The notes below the pieces were generated by a model. That model was not told the origin of the DNA. It saw nothing but the letters and a program-made list of their open reading frames with translations, and made no database searches. The position numbers and the translations under genes are program-made. From Tetracentron sinense (Eukaryota > Streptophyta > Magnoliopsida > Trochodendrales > Trochodendraceae), in assembly GCA_015143295.1 (NCBI GenBank), contig CM026568.1:18916607-18980606 (forward strand): a stretch of 64,000 nucleotides of DNA, read 5' to 3'. Below are positions 1 to 10,740 of the stretch, piece after piece. Each line of letters begins with the position of its first letter. Position 1 is the first letter of the stretch.

Positions 1-95
1 AGAAATTTTATATTTTTTAAAATGACCAAGGATAGGTAGGTGAATCTTAACCACAGTTAAGGGGTATTAATAGGGACACTTGGCAACCACAAGGG
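1..95. repeat. Right half of a foldback repeat family
   Basis: The stretch with GGTGAATCTTAACCACAGTT followed by AGGGACACTTGGCAACC resembles the right arm of the foldback elements at 10,375-10,740 and 46,094-46,338 (GGTGGGTGAA, a TTAACC/GGTTAA block, then GACACNTGGTGACC). The left half would lie before the window. The family link is by eye. Confidence 0.5.
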
Positions 96-1609
96 CATTA
101 CCGAGAAAAAAAAAACTCAAAAGAAAAAAACTACCTCAAAAAAAATATATCTCGGGGACTACGCCCCCGAACCCCCCAAATTCCATACCCTCAATCCATT
201 GTTTTTTTTATAAATGTATTTCGGCCCTCCCAATGAAAAATTCCTGGCTCCGCCCCTGACTATGAGTTAGGTGGAAGCACCTAATTTTTACACCCTTATC
301 CTAATTGTAGTTAATCCTTTTAACCATGGTTATCCCCAGCTAAATCCTAGGTAAACTCTAATAGCCCTTAGTAACACCCTAAATCAAACTCTAGACTAAC
401 CCTAGGTACAACCATAAACCCTAATAGCCCTAGGTAACATCCTAAATGAAACCCTAGACTAACCTTAGGTACAACCATAAACCCTAGACCTAACCCTAGG
501 TGAACCCCAATTCAAACCCTAAACTAATCCCAGGTAAACCCTAGACCTAACCCTATGTGAACCCCAGTTAAAAAAACCCTAGGTAAAACCCTAAGCGCCT
601 AAGGCCCATCTCAGGACTAAAACCCCCAAAACCGTAGCCCAGTGCCTCTAGGGGCCCAAACATGGGCCCACAAACTATGGTTGCCCGTTGGGGTGGGGCC
701 CACATCAAAAGATTCAAAAATTTTGAATTGGCGGTAATCACATTACCGCCAATTCCACTTATGGTATTGCTACAGTGACTCAAGGCTCATGCGTGTGGGA
801 GTTTCACCTGAAATGGCAAAGTCCAGTATTGGCGGTAATTGGATTATAGCTACCCTGAACTTCGCCTTCTTTAGCAATGGCGGTAATCCATTTATCGCCA
901 TTATCTTCTTTCTGGAAAACCGCATACAGCAGCCCCCCTGCTGCTTCAGCTCTCTTCTCAGGTGTTCCTCACGCCAAGGGGAATGCCAAAAGTGCCCCCA
1001 AGCCCTTCCATCTCTTCTATAAATAGCCACCTCCCCTGTAGGTTCAAACCACTTCAAAAAACCGTAAGGTTACCCTACCAAAGCACAGTCAGTCCCTCTT
1101 CTCCCTGTCCCAGCCTTAGCCTTCCATCCACGTAGGTCCTAGACCCTCCCAACAACCTCATCAAGCTCCCCCAGACCTGCTTCAACTTCCACAGCAGCCC
1201 CACGGCCCTTGCACCACCATTGTATGTCCCCTTCCACACCAAACCTTCTCGGACAGCCTAAACTCCACCCATCTCTCACGTTGAATGAGCCTTAGGTAAA
1301 CCTCTTGATACCCAACACCCTCACCAAGCCATCCCAGGCCTGTCTCAGCCCAGCAGCGCCACCTGCAGCCACCGAAGCACTCCACGGTAGTGTAGGGTCA
1401 CCCCCACTTTATTTTTCTTGCACCAACCATTGTAAGGACCCCTGGTCCTCTTCCAAGGATCCATTTTACTTTGTTTTTTTCTTTCGGTTTTAGCTTAGAA
1501 CAGCCAAGGATAGGGTCCCCTCCACCTTCCTCATAGGTGTGGGGGAACACCCTTGAGGTTTCACTCGGGTTAGCCTCCCCCCCCCCCTACTGCATGCTTG
1601 ACTCCCTTA
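96..1609. other. Non-genic LTR-like sequence rich in CCCTA words and short palindromes
   Basis: No coding gene is visible. 340-590 contains degenerate AACCCTAG/ACCCTAGG words that are not a true telomere array. 726-754 and 876-903 are short inverted repeats built on GGCGGTAAT/ATTACCGCC. 1,560-1,600 includes a C-rich run. With the + strand TATA box at 1,018 and the LTR-end-like sequence near 3,070-3,265, this looks like the inside of a long, old LTR or LTR element. The family is not identified. Confidence 0.45.
1018..1025 (+). promoter_or_regulatory. TATA box (TATAAATA), probably of an LTR promoter
   Basis: TATAAATA sits in GC-richer DNA and is followed by a pyrimidine-rich leader with no recognisable coding exon. 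It is probably the promoter of a retroelement LTR rather than of a cellular gene. That is inference from context. Confidence 0.4.
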
Positions 1610-3808
1610 CGGTCTGGGGGGTCCTCAGACCATGAGGTTCCCTTGGACACGCACTGGCATAGTCCCTAGTGGAAAAAATCAATTTCTGAGCAAAACTTGA
1701 AATGACAGTAGGATAACTACCACAATTTCCTAACTTTACTGTAACTGTCCTATTTAACTATGGTTAGTTAGGCCTTGGTCAAGTCCAGGGCCACGTTTAG
1801 GATCCTCAGACCCGTGGCTGCCTTCCCTAGTCATCCCAGCCTCAGGCCATTTGCTTAACCATGGTTAATTGAAGCTCAAACCAGAGCTGGCTAAATGGCG
1901 GTAGATACTCTACCGCCATTACAGATTCTCAAACCGTGCATTTTTGGTCCACTGTGGGGCCCATACCTGACCTCCCCCTAGGCCTACAAAAGGCACAGGG
2001 TCTTTTCTGAAACTCAAGCTGCACCCCTGTGGTCTCAAAACCCTGAGGGTTCACCCCTAACTCGAGTTAAATCTCTGTAAACCATGGTTAAAAACGTGAC
2101 TGTAATAGAGGTAATCCGATTACCTCTATTATTATTTTTTTTAAACTTCTGGGCTTTGCACAGGGCCCAGACCACGTAGGAGGCCAATGTAGGCCCTGCC
2201 ATACTCCCTGGGCCCAATCTTGACCAGACCAAACCCTTAACCATGGTTAAATTCACATTTGGTTAATATTTAACCATGGTTAAACAGCCATTGACTATCA
2301 AATTTCTGAAAAAATGCTCAAAAAATCAGAAATATTCTGAGATGCTCGAAAATGGTCTGTTTCATTCATTTAATCATGATTAGCAGCTCTAACTATAGTG
2401 ACCCAACACTTTAATCATGATTAAGCAATTCTTAACCCCTAAAAAAATCTGGAAAAATCCCAAAAAAATCTAAAAAATATCAAAAGATCAAAAATATTGT
2501 TGTTGGACTTTTTAACCCTGGTTAGCATACTAACCATGGTTAACCATTTTTTTTACCCTGGTTAGTAAACTCTAACCCTTGGTTAAAACACTTTTGGCTT
2601 ACCGGGCCTCATCCATTGGCCTACCGGACCTAACTTGGGCCCAATGGGCCAGATCTCACCATCCTTGACTATGGTTAGCGACTCTAACCATGTTTAGTTT
2701 GACCTAACCCCAGTTAGCAATCCTAACCTTGGTCAAACTTTGTCTTAGTCTATCGGACTCCTCTTTTGGCCTACCCGATCCAAACCCTTGGCCTACCGGG
2801 CCCAAAAACCTTGCACATTGATCAACCCCGGTCAAGAAAAACTCTTGTCTACGAGACTAGGCCCATTAGCCACCCTTGGTGCGCACACACACACCCCCTA
2901 GCCTTGGCACAAACTCATGTGTCAGAATTACGCTCGGTCTGATCTCACCCCAATGTGAGTACATGGCAACCCAACCTAGGTTCGACCCTAGTTAACTTTT
3001 CTTTCTTAGATTAGTCTTATCTTAAACACTTAGGCATTTTAACAAACTTTTACATTAATTGGCTTAAACCTAATGAGTAAGGAACTGTTGTAAAACGGAA
3101 GCGTAGGGGTGTCTAACACCTTCCCTAGACTTAACCGAACCTCTTACCATAATCTCAATCGCAGGTCAAGACCTTATTCAAATTCCGGGGACTTATCCCT
3201 TCTGAATAAATAGCTGGTAACACTAAACACGTGAGATTTTTCAGGGTTCCGAAACCCGCGCTCACATTAGGGATGACACGGGTCGGGTTAATTGGATAAC
3301 CCGCCCTGACTTGCCCCTATTGGGACAGGTTTGGGGAGCTCTTAAATGGGGTATGAGCAAGTATGGGAATAAAGAGAAACCCGACTCGAGTTTGGGTCGG
3401 AATGTATTTAAGCCGCCCTACCCTACCAGTTTATAATATGAAAATACTATTTTATATTTAAATTAATCTTAAAAGTATATAAATATATTACTTATAATGT
3501 GAGATATCATCATGCCCTGCCCTAACTAGTGCTTAACGTGACGAGGATGGGTTAAGAAGAGTTTTGATAATCAGGGATGTGGTCATCCGCCCTGACTTGG
3601 GTTTGGGAAGGAAAAAAAAAAAGTTTTGTCATTAGGGACGGGATAGGGTTGGGAGCGCCCCGCCAAGGTACCATAAGAGTAAATCCACATACTCACTCCA
3701 AAAGGGCATGATTAATGGAAGAGTTGTGGTCCCTTGTACACCTTAGCGAAGTCTAGTGAAAAATGAGAGAAAAATGATTGTGAAAGTATGGTGCATTCCT
3801 CATCGGTA
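1610..3808 (+). repeat. Tandem duplication, copy A (about 2.2 kb)
   Basis: This unit is repeated immediately downstream at 3,811-6,010 with an offset near 2,200 bp. Order is kept throughout: the GGAAAAAATCAATTT block (1,671 / 3,874), TTAACCATGGTTAA palindromes, the CCTACCGGGCC text, an LTR-3'-end-like segment with GGGTGTCTAACACCTTCCC (3,108), the TAGGGATG element (3,268) and GGGCATGATTAATGGAAGAG. The copies differ by many transitions and a few indels, so the duplication is not recent. No gene is seen inside. Confidence 0.85.
3268..3664. mobile_element. Truncated hAT-like element (TAGGGATG terminus) in copy A
   Basis: It begins TAGGGATGACACGGGTCGGG, like the element at 5,465, but stops at GCGCCCCGCC without the CATCCCTA terminus. 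It therefore lost its right end after the tandem duplication, or by a separate deletion. No transposase ORF is present. Confidence 0.5.
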
Positions 3809-3846
3809 GGGGGTTCCTCATGGTCTGAGGACCATGAGGAACCCCC
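3809..3846. repeat. Perfect 17-bp hairpin at the junction of the tandem copies
   Basis: The left arm GGGGGTTCCTCATGGTC (3,809-3,825) and right arm GACCATGAGGAACCCCC (3,830-3,846) are exact inverse complements around a TGAG loop. It lies within a few bases of the copy A / copy B boundary. At the matching place in copy A (about 1,609-1,645) only a degraded version remains. Confidence 0.9.
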
Positions 3847-6010
3847 TTGGACACACACTGGCACAACCCCAGTGGAAAAAATCAATTTATGAGCAAAACT
3901 TGAAATGGTGGTAGGATAACTACCGCCATTTCCTAACTTTACTATAACTGCCCTATTTAACTATAGTTAGTTAGGCCCTGGTCAAGCCCAGGGCCACGTT
4001 TAGGATCCTCAGACCCCTGGCTACCTTCCCTAGTCATCCCAGCCTCAGGCCATTTGCTTAATCATTGTTAATTTAAGCTCAAACTAGAGCTGGCTAAATG
4101 GCAGTAGATAATCTACCGTCATTATAGACTCTCAAACCATGCATCTTTGGCCCATTGTAGGGTTCACACCTGACCTCCCCCTCGGCCCACAAAAGGCCCA
4201 GGGTCTTCCCTGAAACTCAAGCTGCACCTCTGTGGTTTCAGAACCCTGAGGGGTCACCCCTAACTCAAGTTAAATCTCTGCAAACCATGATTAAAAATGT
4301 GACTATAATGGAGGTAATCTCATTACCTCCATTGTTGTTTTTTTAAAACTCTTGGGCTTTGCACAGGACCCAAGCCAAATAGGGGGTCAGTTTAGGCCCT
4401 GCCATGCTCCTTGAGCCCAATCTTGACCAGAATAGACCCTTAACCATGGTTAAATTCATATTTGGTTAATATTTAACCATGGTTAAATAGCTCTTGATCA
4501 TCAAAATTCTGGAAAAATGCTCAAAAAATCAAAAATATTCTAAGATGTCCAAAAATGGTTTGTTTCAATAATTTAACCATGGTTAGCAGTCCTATCCATG
4601 GTGACCCTCATTTTAACCATGGTTAAGTAATCCTTAACCCCCTAAAAAATCTGAAAAAATTCCAACAAAATATAAAAAGACCAAAAATATTGTTGTTGAA
4701 TTTTTTAACCATGATTAGCACACCTAACCATAGTTAACCATTTTTTTTACCCTGGTTAGCAAACCCTAACCCTTGGTTAAAACACTTTTGGCCTACCGGG
4801 CTTCATCCATTGGCCTACCGGGCCTAACTTGGGCCCATCGGCTCTGACCTCACGATCCTTGACTATGGTTAGCGACCATAACTGTAATTAGTTTGACATA
4901 ACCTCGATTAGTAATCTTAACCTTGGTCAAACTTTACCTTAGTATATCGGGCTCCTCTCTTAGCCTACCGGGTCCAAACCTTTGGTCTACTGGGCCCAAA
5001 AACCTTGCACATTGACCAATCCCTGTCAAGCAAAACTCTTGTCTACAAGACTAGGCCCATTAGCCACCCTTGGTGCACATACACACACACCCCCTAGCCT
5101 TGGCACAGGCTCATGTGCCAGAACTACGCTCGGTCTGATCTCACCCCAATGTGATTACATAGGCAACCCAACCCGAGTTCGACCCTAGTTGATTTTTCTT
5201 TCTTGGATTAGTCTTATCTTAAACACTTAGGCATTTTAACAAATTTTGACATTAATTGGTTAAAACCTAGGGAGTAAGGAACCGCTGTAAAACGGAAACC
5301 TCAGGGTGCCTAACATCTTTCCCAGACTTAACCGAACATCTTATCCTAATCTTAATCGCATATCAAGACCTTATCCAAATCCCGGGGACTTATCCCTTCT
5401 AAATGAATAGGTGGTGACTTTAAACACATTAGATTTTTCAGGGTTCCGAAACCCGCACTCACATTAGGGATGGCACGGGTCGGATTAATTGGATAACCCG
5501 CCCCAACTCGCCCCTATTGGGACAGGTTTGGGGAGCTCTTAAATGAGATATGAGCAGGTTTGGGAATAAAGAGAAACCCGACTCGAGTTTGGGTCGGAAT
5601 GTATTTAAGCCGCCCTACCCTACCAATTTATAATATGAAAATACTATTTTATACTTAAATTAATCCTAAAAGTATATAAATATATTACTTATAATGTGAC
5701 ATATCGTCATGCCCCGCCCTAACTAGTGCTTAACGTGACGAGGATGGGTTAAGAAGAGTTTTGATAATCAGGGATGTGGTCATCCACCCCTACTTGGGTT
5801 TGGGAAGGAAAAAAAAAAGTTTTGTCATTAGGGACGGGGTAGGGTTGGGAGCGCCCCGCCCAAACCCATCCCATTTTCATCCCTACAATCAGTTTAAGAT
5901 AACTGCCAAAGGGCATGATTAATGGAAGAGTTGTGGTCCCTTATACACCTTAGCCAAGTCTAGTGAAAAATGAGAGAAAAGTGATTGTGAAAGTATAGTT
6001 CATTACTCAT
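3811..6010 (+). repeat. Tandem duplication, copy B
   Basis: Second copy of the unit at 1,610-3,808. It keeps the intact TAGGGATG...CATCCCTA element at 5,465-5,885 and more regular palindromes, for example the near-perfect hairpin at 3,902-3,932. The LTR-end-like motif with GGGTGCCTAACATCTTTCCC lies near 5,305. No coding gene is visible. Confidence 0.85.
5465..5885. mobile_element. Small non-autonomous element with TAGGGATG termini
   Basis: The 421-bp segment starts TAGGGATGGCACGGGT and ends CCCATTTTCATCCCTA, giving an inverted TAGGGATG terminus. The interior is AT-rich and has no transposase ORF. Such termini are seen in hAT-type MITEs, but no 8-bp target duplication is visible, so the superfamily is uncertain. 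A truncated partner sits at the same place in copy A. Confidence 0.55.
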
Positions 6011-6037
6011 AGGCATTCATGGCAAACAGGGAGGGAC

Positions 6038-6561
6038 CAATGTTACCTGGTTCGCTCGGTTCGAATTCGGGTTCGTAATTCGCAATTCGCCACTCTAGAG
6101 TGAACCCGATTCGCTAGGGGTAGGATGAGTCGGTTCGCTTCTCGGTTTGCTTAGGTTTTTAGTTTGGTTCACTAGCTTGGTTCGCTTATATAATATTAAT
6201 ATATTACATAAATAATTGTGTAAATAAATATATTATAAATAATTATTTTTAAAAATGCATTAAAAATACATTTAAAATATAAAAAAAAAAACCAAAAATA
6301 AATGGTTTTATGACCGGTTCATGAACCCAGAAAACAAATTCGCCAAATTCAAAGTATAAGTTCGCTGAACTTAAAGAACAAATTCGTTAAATCCAAATAA
6401 AAAATTCGCTGAGTCCAAACAAAAAATTCATATAATCCGAAAAACAAATTCGTTGAACCATAGATATTGGGTTCGCTGATTTTCACGAACTGAACCACGA
6501 ACTGGTTCACTCCGAATCAGTTTGCGGTTAGAACTAATGGGTAGCGAACTAGGTAACCCAG
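6038..6561. mobile_element. hAT-type MITE, GGTTCGC family, copy 1
   Basis: It starts CAATGTTACCTGGTTCGCT and ends AGCGAACTAGGTAACCCAG, an imperfect terminal inverted repeat. It is flanked by GGAGGGAC (6,030-6,037) and GGATGGAC (6,563-6,570), a 7-of-8 match to an 8-bp target duplication. The outer 130 bp on each side is packed with GGTTCGC-type words in both orientations around an AT-rich centre. There is no ORF. Related copies are at 16,807 and 56,536. Confidence 0.8.
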
Positions 6562-6570
6562 GGGATGGAC

Positions 6571-7225
6571 CTAAGTGAGTGTGGTTGGCTTATGAGAAAG
6601 TGACACATGTCGAAGAATGTAAGGGCGACGTTTTTTAGCCGGATGCAGCACGCGACCCAACACGTGACGACGCACGTTAGCGGAGTACACCACTTTTTAT
6701 GGGAAGGAGAGCACATGCATCTTACGACCTTACTCAGTTGCCCCCATTAGGAGGTTTCCTGGGTCCCACTCCCCCCACGTGACACGTCACGAGAAAGAGT
6801 GATGCACCGCCAACATGTGCTTTTTTTTCTTTTATCTTTTTGAGAGGTAATTTCTAGCATGTGCTTTCACGTACGCAGAAAAGATAGGACGAAAGTGACT
6901 TGGCGCTCTCCCCGAATATCCTACAATGCCATTTCATTTTATGTTCCCCAAACTGCCCCCATAATTTCTTTTTATCTTAAGCGCTACATGCTACTGGGGA
7001 TTCGGTTCCTGTCAGAATTGGTCGGGTGAAAAAGACAACCCAAACCAGATCCGTTGGTAATCGGGTTGAAAGGGGAAAGACAAAACGAGCCCAAATGCCC
7101 AATAAGAGAATCCGTATGCATATTGCAGTACTCACTTTTTAAAAAAAAAATCATATCTTATTTTTTCCAACATTTGAACAGTAAGTACTATTGCTTACAA
7201 AAAAACAAATATTATTCATTAACCC
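6571..7225. other. Intergenic, no gene seen
   Basis: The sequence is mixed and fairly GC-rich near 6,620-6,800, with several ACGTG words. I found no splice-compatible coding exon and no clear element boundaries. Confidence 0.5.
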
Positions 7226-7374
7226 TATGTTTAGTTGCCGAGAAAATATGTGAAATCTTGAAAAAGAAAAGAAAATTTAACAAAATACAACTACAAATTT
7301 ATTAGAAATCCAAAATTTTGTTTTATTTCCCATGTTTTTATCTATTTTCTCAAAAACCAAACATAACATAAATG
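7226..7374. mobile_element. Short MITE with inverted ends
   Basis: The left end CTATGTTTAGTTGCCGAGAA is mirrored by a right end containing TTTCTCAAAAACCAAACATA. The interior is AT-rich and non-coding. The element at 27,045 has the same type of end (GTTTGGTTGCTGAGAA). No clear target duplication was found. Confidence 0.5.
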
Positions 7375-7818
7375 CAACGAATACATTAATATATTTACTA
7401 ATACTAATAATTTCCTTCCATTCATGATGGTGAGTTAGTTCCCCAATAACTGAAAAGTGGAAGCCATTAAGGTTAAATGTAAAAAAAAGCTTCTTGGTTT
7501 ATTGGGAGTCCACTATCAAAAGTTTGCTTTAACCCATGGATAGGGACACGTGTGTTACTTCTACATTTCAAATAGTGAGGAATCAGCCAGCATCAACTAC
7601 AAGGATTACAAGTCTTATTAGTCTAATAATTGATTAGCATTACTGTAGAATGGTAGAATTGGGGGAGTCCACTACCAAAAGTTTGCTTCAATCCATTGAT
7701 AGGACATGTGTTATTACATGTGAAATTTATGTATTACATGTGAAATTTATGGAGTCAAATTTTAAAAAATTACCTAACTACAAACAAATTGAGAAAACAA
7801 AACACAACACGAACTCAA
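7375..7818. other. Intergenic with an imperfect direct repeat
   Basis: About 60 bp around GGGAGTCCACTATCAAAAG (7,505) recurs near 7,664 with a few changes. A short tandem repeat of TTACATGTGAAATTTATG occurs near 7,716-7,750. No gene was seen. Confidence 0.5.
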
Positions 7819-7829
7819 CTCAATGACTA

Positions 7830-8013
7830 ATTTTGAGGGGTGGCTCAATGGTCTCTGGGGCAAGCCATGACGTCCTGGGATTGACTTCCCACACCCTCTC
7901 AAGTCAACCATCATGTTGGGTTTATTCTAACAGTTAACTTACATGTACTGGATGGTTATCCTACAACGTGTTGAGAGGATTAGTTAGCAAAGGCTAGAGA
8001 ACCAAAAAAAAAT
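7830..8013 (+). mobile_element. tRNA-derived SINE with 11-bp target duplication
   Basis: The head contains an A-box-like GTGGCTCAATGG and a B-box-like GGGATTGACTTCC, and the tail ends in a run of nine A. It is flanked on both sides by CTCAATGACTA (7,819-7,829 and 8,014-8,024), an exact 11-bp target duplication as expected for LINE-assisted insertion. It has no coding capacity. Confidence 0.8.
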
Positions 8014-8024
8014 CTCAATGACTA

Positions 8025-10374
8025 GGAAAAGGGAAGAGTTTAAATATGACACAAAGCATTTATTCAAAGAAAAAACAAAGGGAGCTTCCTAAAATATACT
8101 TGCAATAAAAAGTATTTTAAGAATTACATAAAAACATATTAATAGACATAAATGTCCCTATCTTATTTTATAATTTTCAAAATGCCTCCTTCCTCCAAGC
8201 ATATTTTAGGGAGCTCCATTATCTCTTGAACAAGAGCAGAGCTTTGTCACGTTGGAACTCAAGAAAGAACCTTAGTGAAAAGGTATGCCGTAATCGGGTC
8301 GGGTCAGAAATTGCCAACTTCCTTTATAAAAAAATTACTGTACAAAAGGGCACGGGGTAATTTTATCGAAAATGTAAAGGCGATTGTAGACATTTCGGTC
8401 CAGGATATCTGTTAACGGACGTCAAGATCACGGGATCTGGTAAATCCGTTAGCGAACGATAACGATCGTTAGAGAGAATTCCGTTAACACGGGCCGGACG
8501 CAACAAAAAACATACAGCAAATGGTCCCCACCGCACGCAAGCCGCCAGTATGGCAGATGAACGGCAGGGGATGGGCGCACGTGAGTTGCAGCTTCCATGG
8601 CTCACGTGCGGAAGCCACGTATTAACTCTAGGGACATGTCACGTCATTCTGAGAGATATACGTCTCGAAAGATCGTTCATCACATGCGCCTACCCCCCTT
8701 TCAAACCACCTCCACCACTCAAAACCGCTTTTCCGCCACAAAACCGCTTCATTTTTTAAAAAAAATACAAATCTGTTTCCAAAATAAGCTTTTCTCGTGG
8801 GGCCCACCACACACTCATGAGTTGGCCACGTGATTTGGGAGGCGACGTTGCGGTAGGCAAAGACATTTTTTAATCATGTGACGCGGCTGTCATTAAGAAA
8901 TCGACACGTGTCCCACATGAGGTTAAAATTGGTCCCTTAATTAGCAAAAGTACCATTTTAAACCCTACAAATCATTATTTACTGATCCCTAAACGGATAC
9001 CTTAAAAAAGGAATGAACAAATTACGGGGATTTGTGTAACAAATTATAATAAAACCCTAATTTTTATTATTTTTTTATTTCTTCTACTGTTCTATGTTTT
9101 AATTTGAATCGCTTACAGAGACTTCTCTTATCTCGGTTCATGAACTGGTTTGCTTTTTGTATGTATTGGAATCTTATGCTTTTTTTTCTTTTTTTTATTA
9201 CTATTATAAAGTTTTGGTAGGAGGTATTGGGACATTAGGTTTTAATTCGTATTTTAATGTTGCAAATTAGGATATTCTTCTCAATGCGACAATGCGTGGT
9301 GGTTCTAAAATTAGAACGCGCCTAATCATGTTTACAGTAAAAGATAAATAATTTTTTTCTAAATTAGAATTTCTCAAGTATTAATCTTAGAAAGTCAATC
9401 CTAACCAACTAGGGATTAGGGTTAGTAAATTTAATTAGGGAACAACCACTTTAGGCACAGCGTTCCTTCATTGACTGAGTGTTCCCAATGGCAGAACGAT
9501 CACATGTAAACAAACATTTTCCTACAATTAATAGGGAGTTTTATTTAGATTTTTTTTATTATCATACATATCAATTGAAGATGTAATTTTTGTTTTACTA
9601 TTCTTTCCAAAACCAAAAAAAATGTTCTAACATGATGGGATGATATATATTGAGAGAAAGAGAAGAATTTCAATGGACGGTACAGCTCACTAGAGGTTCT
9701 TTAGTGAGCGCCCCATCTAAAAACTTGACACATCATAAATTTTTTAAAATCCGATAGTTGGATGCCAAAATGAATTCAAGATACATGACAAAATTTGTTT
9801 CGAATGATATTTTTGACCTTTTGATTGCACTTTAGATAGTTAACTCTGGAGAATTTACTAGACCTTAGTGAGGCTACAAAATTTTCTGATTTTCAAACCC
9901 TTAAATCAGATAATCTAGTAACGTATGTTAGAACTAGTTTTTTTACCACATCTCTCAAGTGACTCATATTGACATCTAGAATCGAAAATAACCGACCACC
10001 TATCAAGATTTTAGGGAGTTACTCACAAAAGGTTCTAGTGAGCACGGCCCACTAAGAACGTCACTATATATATTATGTATGATATGTTGAAAATCTTTTG
10101 TATGTGATGCTTTTAAATTTGGCCAGCTTGGATGGTTCATTCATCAACTTCGCAAGGAACATGATTTTGTATATATAGAGCAATATATATAATATAAGTG
10201 GTGGAGAAGAACTTATATCCTCTTAACAAAAGAAGTTGTAGTGAAGTACAAAAGAAGGGCCAAAAAAGACACCCCGTGTCCCCGTATATAGAAGGATGTA
10301 AAAGCTACAGAGGAGTCCCCAACTGCTATGTTTCTATGACCTAATCCAAGCACCACCACCCCTATACAAGGCAT
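8025..10374. other. Intergenic, no gene recognised
   Basis: 8,290-8,900 is less AT-rich and has many ACGTG words, as plant promoters do, but no exon with family similarity follows. Around 9,690-9,720 and 10,030-10,050 there are related GGTTCT...TAGTGAGC words that may mark an old element. Open frames here (80 aa or less) show no recognisable domain. Confidence 0.45.
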
Positions 10375-10740
10375 CAAATCCTCTCCGGTGATAACCGGAT
10401 TTTGCAAATCCGGTTATCACCCCTAGAGGTCACCACGTGTCTCCTTTGACACCCCTTAACTGTGGGTAAGGTTCACCCAACCCTAGGGTTCACCCACCTA
10501 TTTTTGGTTTTTTTTTAAAAATAATAATTCTTTTTTAAAAATTAAAAAACTGTTTTTAGAGTTTTTTTAATATTAAAAAAAGTTTTTTAATTTTAAAAAA
10601 AGAATTATTATTTTTAAAAAAAAAACAAAAATAGGTGGGTGAACCTTACCCATGGTTAATGGGTGTCAAAGGAGACACGTGGTGACCTCTAGGGGTGATA
10701 ACCGGATTTGCAAAATCCGGTTATCACCGGAGAGGATTTG
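10375..10740. mobile_element. Foldback element, 366 bp, near-perfect palindrome
   Basis: The left end CAAATCCTCTCCGGTGATAA is the inverse complement of the right end TTATCACCGGAGAGGATTTG. Arms of roughly 165-185 bp pair over almost their whole length; the left arm has about 19 extra bases near 10,470-10,490. The centre is AT-rich. Each end itself holds a small CCGGATTT palindrome. CCCCTATACAA(A)GGC occurs just outside both ends (from about 10,359 and 10,744). There is no ORF. Confidence 0.85.

Noticed and set aside
340..590. Telomere-like CCCTAAA array
   Set aside because: The words are degenerate (ACCCTAGG, ACCCTAGAC, ATAAACCCTAATAG) with irregular spacing; there is no regular 7-bp array, so it is not a telomere or clear interstitial telomere.
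8363..8605. 80-codon frame on the - strand as a small gene
   Set aside because: Promoter-like context but no domain, and its overlap with two + strand frames of similar size suggests a locally stop-poor GC-richer stretch.
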